32,301 nucleotides of DNA from Gammaproteobacteria bacterium (lineage in GTDB: Bacteria; Pseudomonadota; Gammaproteobacteria; GCA-001735895). The DNA lies in contig JACNJF010000146.1 of assembly GCA_014382695.1 (NCBI GenBank), positions 1 to 32,301 of the forward strand, given 5' to 3'. Of the stretch, positions 25,463 through 32,301 are shown in pieces. A program made the translations under genes and the position numbers. Below the pieces are notes generated by a model. That model was given only the letters and a program-made list of their open reading frames with translations, did not search any database and was not told the origin of the DNA. Every line of letters begins with the position of its first letter. The stretch's first letter is position 1.

Positions 25463-25525
25463 TATGATAATTTTGATAAAAATGATAAATTTGATACATA
25501 TGATAGATTTGAAAGAAATGCTACT
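25463..25525. repeat. Array of seven 9-bp direct repeats in a divergent promoter region
   Basis: Seven consecutive 9-mers: TATGATAAT, TTTGATAAA, AATGATAAA, TTTGATACA, TATGATAGA, TTTGAAAGA, AATGCTACT. The TG at positions 3-4 is invariant and TGATA is present in five. The array abuts the -10 box of the leftward kinase operon and ends 48 bp before the rightward HTH-receiver gene. BldC-type proteins bind AT-rich direct repeats head to tail, and the adjacent gene encodes a BldC-like HTH. It is the likely binding site for that protein. Confidence 0.7.
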
Positions 25526-25573
25526 ATACGTGAAATTCCAGTACGTAAACTTTCAGCGCCCTAATGGACAAAA

Positions 25574-26182
25574 ATGTCAGACCCCGTTTCACAGTATGTA
25601 ACCAGTAAACAGGCCTCTGTAATGCTTGATGTCAGCCTGCGGACGATTCAGTTGTGGGTGGAAAATGGAGCACTTCGAGCGTGGAAAACCCCCGGTGGGC
25701 ATCGCCGAATCTTTCTGGACTCTATCAACGAACAGTTGAAACAACGAAAAACCGGTTATTCTCCACCACAAAAACCCAGGCCTTCGAGTCACTCCCTACT
25801 CAAGGTCATTGCGGTGGATGATGATCCCGTACAACTGGAACTGGTCAAGGTGCTGACATCAAGATCTGCCGTCGAGGTAAGCCTGATCACGGCATCTGAT
25901 GGTTATGAAGGACTGGTACTGATTGGGAAGAACAAACCGGATCTGGCCATTATTGACCTGTCGATGCCGAATATTAACGGCTTTGACATGATCCGCGCCC
26001 TGAGCCAGAACGAATCGACCAGCGCCATGAAGATGCTGGTTATCACGGGTCTCAACCAGCAGCAGATCAAAATGAACGGCGGGTTACCCGATTTTGTATC
26101 GGTGATTAGCAAACCGGTCAGTTTTGAGCAACTGGAAACAGTACTCAAGCAGACCGCCACTGCGGTTTTTAGCGGCCCCTGA
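25574..26182 (+). CDS. BldC/excisionase-like HTH protein fused to a receiver
   Basis: A 202-residue regulator. Residues 8-58 are a MerR-like winged helix of the BldC/excisionase type: TSKQASVMLDVSLRTIQLWV, then the wing TPGGHRRI. A short linker (59-74) leads to a receiver (76-193) with AVDDDP, Asp128 in AIIDLSMPNINGF, Thr158 (ITG) and Lys180 (ISKP). The HTH comes first, the reverse of classical response regulators. BldC-type domains lack the MerR dimerisation helix and bind direct repeats cooperatively. It faces the large kinase operon across a gap containing seven 9-bp direct repeats, so phosphorylation-dependent control of that operon and of itself is likely. The ATG lacks a good ribosome-binding site. 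It is the only protein in the window with a visible DNA-binding output. Confidence 0.9.
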   Translation: MSDPVSQYVTSKQASVMLDVSLRTIQLWVENGALRAWKTPGGHRRIFLDSINEQLKQRKTGYSPPQKPRPSSHSLLKVIAVDDDPVQLELVKVLTSRSAVEVSLITASDGYEGLVLIGKNKPDLAIIDLSMPNINGFDMIRALSQNESTSAMKMLVITGLNQQQIKMNGGLPDFVSVISKPVSFEQLETVLKQTATAVFSGP

Positions 26183-26259
26183 TCGGCATTCAACTCTGCG
26201 CTAACCCAAGCCTATACCCCGCTTTTAGCACAACAGGTATGCGCTTCCGGGGCAGCATT

Positions 26260-29200
26260 TCAGGTAGTCGATAGCGCAGGTCCTTTTTCGATCTGTTTAC
26301 GTTTCCATTCCTGATGCCACTCGATGAGCTCTGCTCCCGGCATAGGTCTGGCGATGAAATAACCCTGCGCGAAGGTACATCCCAGACTGGTGACCAGACT
26401 AAGATCCTGCTGGGTTTCAACACCTTCAGCAACGATCGACATATTGAGTTTTTTGGCCAGTTGTACGCTGGACTCTACAATCGCGCGCGCAGAACTATTA
26501 GCGCAAGCACCGTTTACGAAAGCACGATCTATTTTCAGTTCGGTAAATGGGATTCGTTGTAACTGTTCCATTGAAGAGTAGCCTGTCCCAAAATCATCGA
26601 TCGACAGGCCAATCCCTTTGAGACTGAGCCGGGTGAGTATATCGAGCGCAGCAGTAATATCCTGCATCAATCGACTTTCCGTAATTTCCAGCATTATTCT
26701 GGCGACATCCATGCCCGTGTTTTTGGCACATTTTACGATATATTCTGGCAGATCCAGGCGATCCAGCGAATCGACCGAAAGATTAATGCTCAGATTGACA
26801 TCCAGCCCGGCTGTGAGCCAGTGCTGACACTGCTGCATGGATTTCCTGATAATAATATCCGTCATTTCATTGATCAGATTCATCTCTTCAGCGGCGCCAA
26901 TAAAAGCATCTGGCGGTATCATGCCGCGTAGCGGATGCTGCCAGCGCACCAGCGCTTCAACGCCATATAACTGACCGCTCTGTAGATTAATCTGAGGCTG
27001 ATAAAACACCACCAGCTGATCTTTTTCCAGCGCCTCCCGAAACTCCTCCAGCGAGATGGAAAGCTGGCTACACTGTGGACGAGGCGTCTTTTTCTCGCCC
27101 ACCCGGAGCAATAAATCCGTCAGTGGCTGGATCGTGACCGGTTTTTCCAGTGCTCCAAGAATATTTAAGTTACGGTCACGTGCGATATTTTCTACCGAAC
27201 GGAGCAGGCGCGTGTCTTCACCGCTAATCAGAATGATATCGCCCTGATAATCCAGTGCAGCCAGATGTCGTAGCAACTCGACACCATCCATCTCAGGCAT
27301 ATTAAGATCCAGCAATAAGACCGAAGGTGGCTGTGGCAGATTTTTAATCATGGATAAAGCCTGTTCGCCGGAAACGGCTCTGATCAGGCGCGTGATACCC
27401 ACATTATTCAGCCGCGAGCTGATGAGATCGAGCACAAACGGATCATCATCCACAATCATCGCGTCATCGAAGCCAAACAAAATATCATTTTTATGCTGGC
27501 TAAGCTGTTGCAGGCTGACATAGCGTTCTACGTCCGCAAACGCCTGGCTAACTTTAGGGATGATCTGATCCATCAACTTCCAGTCCTGACTCGTCGAAGC
27601 CGTTTCCAGTTGCTGACAAAGTGTAGCCATACGGATTGCACCGATGGCACGTGATGATGACTTTAGTTTATGACAGGCATCCCTGACCTGATCGCAGGAA
27701 TGCATCTGTTGCGCCTGCTGCACAGATAAAATGATGCCCGGGGTCGTATCCACAAAAAGCTGGAAAAAGTGGCGCTGTTTTGCGGGATCGCTACCCACGT
27801 AATTTTCCAGCGCGGTGGTATCGATAACCCAGCCTGTTGCGTAGCCATCCCGGTCTGCCTCGACTGTCGGCTCTTTTTCGCGCGCGAGGGCATCATCTAC
27901 ACAGGCTAAACCTTTCGGATCAATGGCATCATTCACCAGCCATTTTTTCAGCGTCAACTGCAGCGAATTTAAATCGACTGGTTTTGACAGGTAATCATTC
28001 ATACCCATTTTGAGGCAACGCGTGGCCTCGGTTGCTGCGGCATTCGCGGTTATCGCAATGATAAGCAGTTCGTCTAAACGGCTATCGCTGGAATCTCTGA
28101 TCGCCTGGGTAAGCTGGTAACCATCCATTTCAGGCATATTGATATCCGTTAACAGGAGGTCATAATCGTGTTTCTGCAGAATCTCTAATGCCTGCTTTCC
28201 ATTCGCGACAATATCAGCGCTATAGCCCAGGGTACGCAATTGAATCTCTAACAGATCCTGATTGACCGGATTATCTTCGGCCACCAGAATGCGATAGTGT
28301 TTCTTTATCGCTGTGGTTTCCAGCTTCGCATTCTTAGCAGTGGTACTGTCTTTAACCGGTAAAACCGACTGCTCGGCAATCGGTAAGTCGATGTAGAAAG
28401 AGCTGCCCTTACCCGGCTCACTTTTTACACTGATAGAGCCGTGCATCAGTTGCACCAGTTTCTGTGTGATCACCAGCCCTATACCGGTACCCTCTATCTC
28501 ACTATTTTCTGCGCCCAGCCGATTGAACGGCTGGAACAGATTGGGCAGGTCGTGCTGCTGGATACCCGAACCCGAATCAGTGATGCAAATACGATGATAA
28601 CCCTGCGGTGCCGCTGAACAGCTGATTTCGACATGGCCTTCAGGCTTATTGTATTTAATGGCATTGTTGATGATATTCAGCAGCACCTGCTTCAGTCGGG
28701 TATAGTCGGCTAATACCCAGACATCGTTACACGCTCTGTCTTCGGAGGAGTGATTACGATAACTCAGAGCAATACTCTTTTTGCGCGCCTGTGGCTCGAT
28801 CAGCCGGCAGGTTTCCTTCAGTACCTGCTCCAGCCGGACGGGGTCGATCGCTATATCGATATGGCCGGCTTCAATCTTGCTGAAATCCAGTACGTCATTG
28901 ATTAATTCGAGCAACAGCTTACCTGCGTTATAAATCTCAACAGCCTGCTTATACTGAGCACCGGATAAAGTTTGATCCAGCTCCAGCAACTGAGCAAATC
29001 CCATAATCGCGTTCAATGGGGTTCGTAATTCGTGACTCATGCTGGAAAGAAATTCAGATTTGGCCCGACTGGCCTGTTCGGCTTCATCTCTGGCGGCAAT
29101 CAAAGCCTGTTCGTTCTGTTTGCGCTCACTGATATCCCTGACGATTCCGGTGAAACGACGATTTTCGTCTGCATGCATCACACTAATGGAAAGCTCCATT

Positions 29201-32019
29201 GGAAAGACAAAGCCATCCTGTCGCCGGCCTTCAACTTCCTGCACATTTCCAATCACGCCGATCTTCGTTGAGTCCTGGTGGTACTCAATAAAGCTATCAA
29301 ACGCAGCATGATAGGACTCTGGCATCAGTATTTTGATGTTTTCCCCGATCACTTCCTGTGCCTGATAAGAGAAGATTTTCTCAGCAGCCAGATTGAATGA
29401 CTCAATAATACCCTGACTATCAACAGTAATGATGCCTTCCGCCACTGTTGCCAGAATCGTACTGGCTTTATCTTCACTACTGCGAAAAGCCTGCTGCATT
29501 TCATCGCTCAGCAACTCGGTTCGTTCTGCTTCGATCAGGTTTGCACAGGTGGAGATCAAGGGTTGCAGGCGCTTCAGCACACTCTTACTGTAACCCTGCT
29601 TACGGTTGGCGAGTCCGATGATACCAGTCAGTTGCTGACCGAGCTTTAACGGTATACCCAGGAAAGAGTTCAGGGCTGGATGGCCTTCCGGCACACCTGC
29701 AGCCCTTGGGTCATGCGCGGGGTCGTTAGAAACCAGGGCTTCGCCTGAACTAATAACCGCACTTAGCAGGGTATTGGGTGCTTTAAACTCAAGCGTTTCC
29801 CCACTCTGCTGATAATACCTGAGCATATCTTCACTAAAACCCTCGGCTGAAATATGGCGGGTACGAATAAAGGGCGATTGATCCTCCGGATAGAGAACTT
29901 CGCCAATAAAGCCGTATTCACTTTCAGATATTTCGAGTACCGCCTTGAGTAAACGCTTAAACACCTGTTGCCGATTGACTCCAGAAATAAAGTCTTCCTG
30001 TAAGCTGTAGATATGCTCGAGTATCGTTTGCTGCAGAAGGTTTTCTTCCGCAGCCCGATTGCGCTCTGAAATATCGCGCAGAATGGCAACAAAACGCGCT
30101 GGTGCGCTCTCTGGAGTGATAAATTGCAGGCGAATTTCGACCGGTATCTGTTCGCCACCCTTATTCTGTAAAAGCGCCTCAAAACTGAAAGCCTCGTCAG
30201 GGCTGGCAATCACCTGTGACAGAATTCTGCGAATTTCATCCTCGCTCAGGCCGAGGTCTATATCCAGCAGGGTCAAACCTAATATTTCCTTTTCCGTGTA
30301 CCCAGTGCATTCCATTGCACTTTTATTCACATAGAAAAACCTGAGTGTTTCAGGTTCAAACATGAACAGCTTATCGGTTAATTCATTCAGGGTCAGTTTG
30401 AAACGGTGGAGGTCGGTCTGTATTTCTTTAAGATAAGTAATATCCGTGATCGATCCGGAAACCCGATAAGCATGGCCACTTTCATCACGTAGCGCTACAC
30501 CTCGACTGCGAAACCAGCGGTAATGACCAGCACGCGTAAACATCCTGAATTCACTATCATAGCGGGCTTCCGGATTATCAAGGTGATTTCTGAAAGCTTC
30601 CTGAACCCGTTGCTGATCATCAGGGTGAAGATCCTTGAATAGCATTTGAAAATCTTCCGTTGATTCTTTGTTTTCATAGCCCAACAGATTTTTAAACTGT
30701 GCCGAAAGATAAACTTTATTACTTTCGATATCCCAGTCCCACAAGCCGTCATTTGAGCCGGCTACGGCGAGATTATAACGTTGTTCAGACTCTTTAAGGC
30801 GTTGCTCAACCTTATTGCGCCGGCATTGACTCACGGATAGCGCTATATAATCGGCTATAGAACGGGCGAAGTTCTGATCTTCATAGCTCCATTCTCGATT
30901 AACCCCCCGGTGCTCGTTACAAACGACCCCCAGCAATTCACCATCCAGCTGAATCGACACATCTAGCCTGGACTGAATCGCATTCGGTTGCAGATAAGCC
31001 ACAAGCATTTCCCTTGTTCTCGGGTCCTGTCTCACATCAACGGCATCTATTATGCGACTGTGCTGCAATGCGGCAAAATAAACTGGAAAACCAGTCAGCT
31101 CCATCATTGGGGCATCTGGATGCAGACCCGAAGCACGATCGAATAGATCGGCACAGTAGAGCTGGGACAGCGAATCATTGAATAACCAGATACCCGCGCG
31201 ATCGACATTCAGGCCCGCGCAGGCAGCCTGAGTTATGCCCTCAAATGTCGACTGAAAGTCACAGGGATCGGGCTCTTCACGCTCTACCAGTGCAGACATA
31301 ATCTCATGCTGCTGGCGTAAATTCTCCGCTTTCACATCTTGTGACGCGTAAAATCGTTTGATCGAATATTGAAAGCTATAAGCTCCGGCAAATACCAGAA
31401 TAACGGCTACCGATGAGGTGATTAAAATCACCATTAGATAAGGTGACAATAACTCCGCAGTATTCACTTTTGCCACAATACCCAGTTTATATTCCGGCAT
31501 GTATTGATAGGCAGCCAGAACCTTTTCAGCATGATGATCCAGCCCCGTTACAACGCCAGATTTACCCGAAAGTGCCAGTCGCATAGCTTCTGCCAGGTTT
31601 GAATCGAGCCTCAGGCTGAAGTCTTCATGTGCCGGATCCATGGCGTGTTCATGATCATAATTCTCGCCCATTAACAGAAATACAATTCTGTCACCCTGCA
31701 ACTTTGCTACCACGAATTCACTACTGTTACCGATTAAGTTTGCTTCACGATTCATCTGACGCATATGTTTGATGGCATTCAGAATCAGTCTGCCTTCAGC
31801 ATTCTCATCTTTTTGTATTTCCTTTTCTTCCAGCAACTGCATGGTTTTCATCAGCGTGACCTGATTATGCACACTATCTGTCAATAGTTTCCCATGCTGT
31901 TGTAGAGCTAGAAAATAAAGCGCAATGATGGTCGAAGTGATCGCAACAATAGAAATTGAGGACGACACGGTAATCAGCCAGAGCAATTGCCTGGTCAGGA
32001 AAATTTTTGAAAGTTTCAT
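26260..32019 (-). CDS. Giant membrane hybrid kinase with full phosphorelay and C-terminal EAL phosphodiesterase
   Basis: A 1919-residue protein. TM1 (12-38), a periplasmic sensor of about 150 residues resembling a single Cache domain (YQYMPEYKLGIVAKV), and TM2 (193-215). Then GAF (240-400), PAS_3 (410-530), PAS (535-655), GAF_2 (665-835, SNDPAHDPR) and PAS (850-968). HisKA has His996 in MSHELRTPLNA; the ATPase has NIINNAIKY, DSGSGI and GTGIGL. Receiver 1 (1243-1360) has Asp1292 and Lys1346. An Hpt domain has His1450 in HKLKSSSRAIGA. Receiver 2 (1518-1642) has Asp1571 and Lys1626. The EAL domain (1655-1905) has EAL (1693-1695), NLSINLS, LEITES, IDDFGTGYSS, LKIDR and AEGVET, so cleavage of c-di-GMP is expected. 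Phosphate can run His996, Asp1292, His1450, Asp1571 within one chain and set EAL activity. It is monocistronic as far as seen. Confidence 0.95.
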   Translation of the reverse strand: MKLSKIFLTRQLLWLITVSSSISIVAITSTIIALYFLALQQHGKLLTDSVHNQVTLMKTMQLLEEKEIQKDENAEGRLILNAIKHMRQMNREANLIGNSSEFVVAKLQGDRIVFLLMGENYDHEHAMDPAHEDFSLRLDSNLAEAMRLALSGKSGVVTGLDHHAEKVLAAYQYMPEYKLGIVAKVNTAELLSPYLMVILITSSVAVILVFAGAYSFQYSIKRFYASQDVKAENLRQQHEIMSALVEREEPDPCDFQSTFEGITQAACAGLNVDRAGIWLFNDSLSQLYCADLFDRASGLHPDAPMMELTGFPVYFAALQHSRIIDAVDVRQDPRTREMLVAYLQPNAIQSRLDVSIQLDGELLGVVCNEHRGVNREWSYEDQNFARSIADYIALSVSQCRRNKVEQRLKESEQRYNLAVAGSNDGLWDWDIESNKVYLSAQFKNLLGYENKESTEDFQMLFKDLHPDDQQRVQEAFRNHLDNPEARYDSEFRMFTRAGHYRWFRSRGVALRDESGHAYRVSGSITDITYLKEIQTDLHRFKLTLNELTDKLFMFEPETLRFFYVNKSAMECTGYTEKEILGLTLLDIDLGLSEDEIRRILSQVIASPDEAFSFEALLQNKGGEQIPVEIRLQFITPESAPARFVAILRDISERNRAAEENLLQQTILEHIYSLQEDFISGVNRQQVFKRLLKAVLEISESEYGFIGEVLYPEDQSPFIRTRHISAEGFSEDMLRYYQQSGETLEFKAPNTLLSAVISSGEALVSNDPAHDPRAAGVPEGHPALNSFLGIPLKLGQQLTGIIGLANRKQGYSKSVLKRLQPLISTCANLIEAERTELLSDEMQQAFRSSEDKASTILATVAEGIITVDSQGIIESFNLAAEKIFSYQAQEVIGENIKILMPESYHAAFDSFIEYHQDSTKIGVIGNVQEVEGRRQDGFVFPMELSISVMHADENRRFTGIVRDISERKQNEQALIAARDEAEQASRAKSEFLSSMSHELRTPLNAIMGFAQLLELDQTLSGAQYKQAVEIYNAGKLLLELINDVLDFSKIEAGHIDIAIDPVRLEQVLKETCRLIEPQARKKSIALSYRNHSSEDRACNDVWVLADYTRLKQVLLNIINNAIKYNKPEGHVEISCSAAPQGYHRICITDSGSGIQQHDLPNLFQPFNRLGAENSEIEGTGIGLVITQKLVQLMHGSISVKSEPGKGSSFYIDLPIAEQSVLPVKDSTTAKNAKLETTAIKKHYRILVAEDNPVNQDLLEIQLRTLGYSADIVANGKQALEILQKHDYDLLLTDINMPEMDGYQLTQAIRDSSDSRLDELLIIAITANAAATEATRCLKMGMNDYLSKPVDLNSLQLTLKKWLVNDAIDPKGLACVDDALAREKEPTVEADRDGYATGWVIDTTALENYVGSDPAKQRHFFQLFVDTTPGIILSVQQAQQMHSCDQVRDACHKLKSSSRAIGAIRMATLCQQLETASTSQDWKLMDQIIPKVSQAFADVERYVSLQQLSQHKNDILFGFDDAMIVDDDPFVLDLISSRLNNVGITRLIRAVSGEQALSMIKNLPQPPSVLLLDLNMPEMDGVELLRHLAALDYQGDIILISGEDTRLLRSVENIARDRNLNILGALEKPVTIQPLTDLLLRVGEKKTPRPQCSQLSISLEEFREALEKDQLVVFYQPQINLQSGQLYGVEALVRWQHPLRGMIPPDAFIGAAEEMNLINEMTDIIIRKSMQQCQHWLTAGLDVNLSINLSVDSLDRLDLPEYIVKCAKNTGMDVARIMLEITESRLMQDITAALDILTRLSLKGIGLSIDDFGTGYSSMEQLQRIPFTELKIDRAFVNGACANSSARAIVESSVQLAKKLNMSIVAEGVETQQDLSLVTSLGCTFAQGYFIARPMPGAELIEWHQEWKRKQIEKGPALSTT

Positions 32020-32106
32020 ATCAACGAATGAAAATAAATTTTTATTATTAAATTTATTATTATTTAGCCATCACAGACCGACCCACAAGACCAGCAACAG
32101 TTATAT

Positions 32107-32126
32107 CTGTTGTATACAGCAGTATA
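32107..32126 (-). promoter_or_regulatory. Candidate promoter -10 box and overlapping palindrome upstream of the giant kinase
   Basis: On the minus strand TATACT (32121-32126) is a good -10 box; no convincing -35 box stands upstream of it. Next to it is an imperfect 16-bp palindrome, CTGTTGTATACAGCAG (32107-32122), with 7 of 8 matching half-site bases, placed over the expected transcription start about 95 nt before the ATG. It could be an operator. Confidence 0.35.
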
Positions 32127-32197
32127 GATTATGAATACAGCATTTTTTCAGATTCTACTTCTCACTATCAACTCTAGTATATCTGTTGAATTTCAGC

Positions 32198-32230
32198 CAA
32201 AAAAAAACCCTCAATGAGGGTTTCGTTTTT
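32198..32230 (-). terminator. Strong Rho-independent terminator downstream of a tRNA remnant
   Basis: AAACCCTC and GAGGGTTT form an 8-bp stem around a 3-nt loop. On the minus strand the stem continues into an uninterrupted T-run, the classical form. On the plus strand it is followed by CGTTTTT, so it may work both ways. It lies just after the 3' end of the tRNA fragment, as terminators of tRNA genes do. Confidence 0.85.
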
Positions 32231-32235
32231 AAATA

Positions 32236-32256
32236 TGGCGGAGAGAGAGGGATTCG
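32236..32256 (-). other. 3' end of a tRNA-Ser, candidate attachment site (att) of an integrated element
   Basis: These 21 nt, read on the minus strand, match tRNA positions 56-76: T-loop CGAAT, T-stem CCCTC, acceptor strand TCTCTCC, discriminator G and encoded CCA. The acceptor implies a GGAGAGA 5' strand, as in known gammaproteobacterial serine tRNAs. The rest of the tRNA is absent; upstream sequence is AT-rich and unrelated. Such 3' fragments arise when tyrosine-recombinase islands insert into tRNA genes. Because the terminator lies on the left, the element would extend to the right, beyond the window. Confidence 0.7.
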
Positions 32257-32301
32257 CTTTTAATTAATTTACCCTCATAAATCAATTTGTTAACCTTTAC
32301 T

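Noticed and set aside
25463-25525. Replication-origin iterons
   Set aside because: The 9-bp direct repeats resemble iterons, but there is no replication initiator gene or DnaA box nearby; a promoter array for the adjacent HTH protein fits better.

Overview
The window is a dense signal-transduction locus: nearly all of its 32.3 kb encodes histidine kinases, receiver proteins, a phosphotransfer protein and cyclic-di-GMP enzymes. I count seven histidine kinases, one free Hpt protein, two stand-alone receivers, a two-receiver-like response regulator, and four proteins with receiver-linked outputs: a partial RR-PAS protein at the left edge, a diguanylate cyclase, an HD-GYP phosphodiesterase and an HTH-receiver protein. 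There are no metabolic genes, transposases or CRISPR arrays. Moderate GC, many PAS and GAF modules, HWE-type and MHYT kinases and c-di-GMP outputs fit an environmental gammaproteobacterium. I cannot name the genus.

Layout, left to right. A response regulator with a PAS domain runs off the left edge (1-548, minus). Next is a chimeric pseudogene (about 839-1710, minus): the start of a TonB-dependent receptor joined in frame to the end of a hybrid kinase (half receiver plus Hpt). A minus-strand phosphorelay follows: a membrane hybrid kinase (7109 to 3477), a probable leaky terminator, an Hpt protein (3394 to 3026) and a response regulator (3022 to 1880). Divergent from it is a plus-strand pair: a HisKA_2 (HWE-like) kinase (7530-10154) and a receiver-PAS-kinase (10165-11727). 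A long minus-strand train then reads from about 25442 down to 11772: GAF/PAS hybrid kinase, single receiver, MHYT kinase, receiver-HD-GYP, 1355-residue GAF/PAS hybrid kinase, single receiver, and Hpt-receiver-receiver-GGDEF. Several junctions in it overlap by 1 or 4 nt, so translation is probably coupled. Divergent from this train is a small BldC-like HTH-receiver gene (25574-26182, plus). Last is a 1919-residue membrane kinase (32019 to 26260, minus) that holds a whole phosphorelay and an EAL domain in one chain.

Together the genes look like a phosphorelay network feeding c-di-GMP: one cyclase (GGEEF with an RxxD inhibitory site) and two phosphodiesterases (HD-GYP and EAL), each fused to receivers. 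The only protein with a DNA-binding output in view is the HTH-receiver protein. A striking array of seven 9-bp direct repeats (25463-25525) lies in the promoter region between it and the large kinase operon. It resembles the direct repeats bound by BldC-type proteins and is the best candidate here for an undescribed regulatory circuit.

The right edge carries a 21-nt 3' end of a serine tRNA followed by a strong terminator on the minus strand, with no tRNA body. This looks like an attachment-site scar of a genomic island that would lie mostly to the right of the window.
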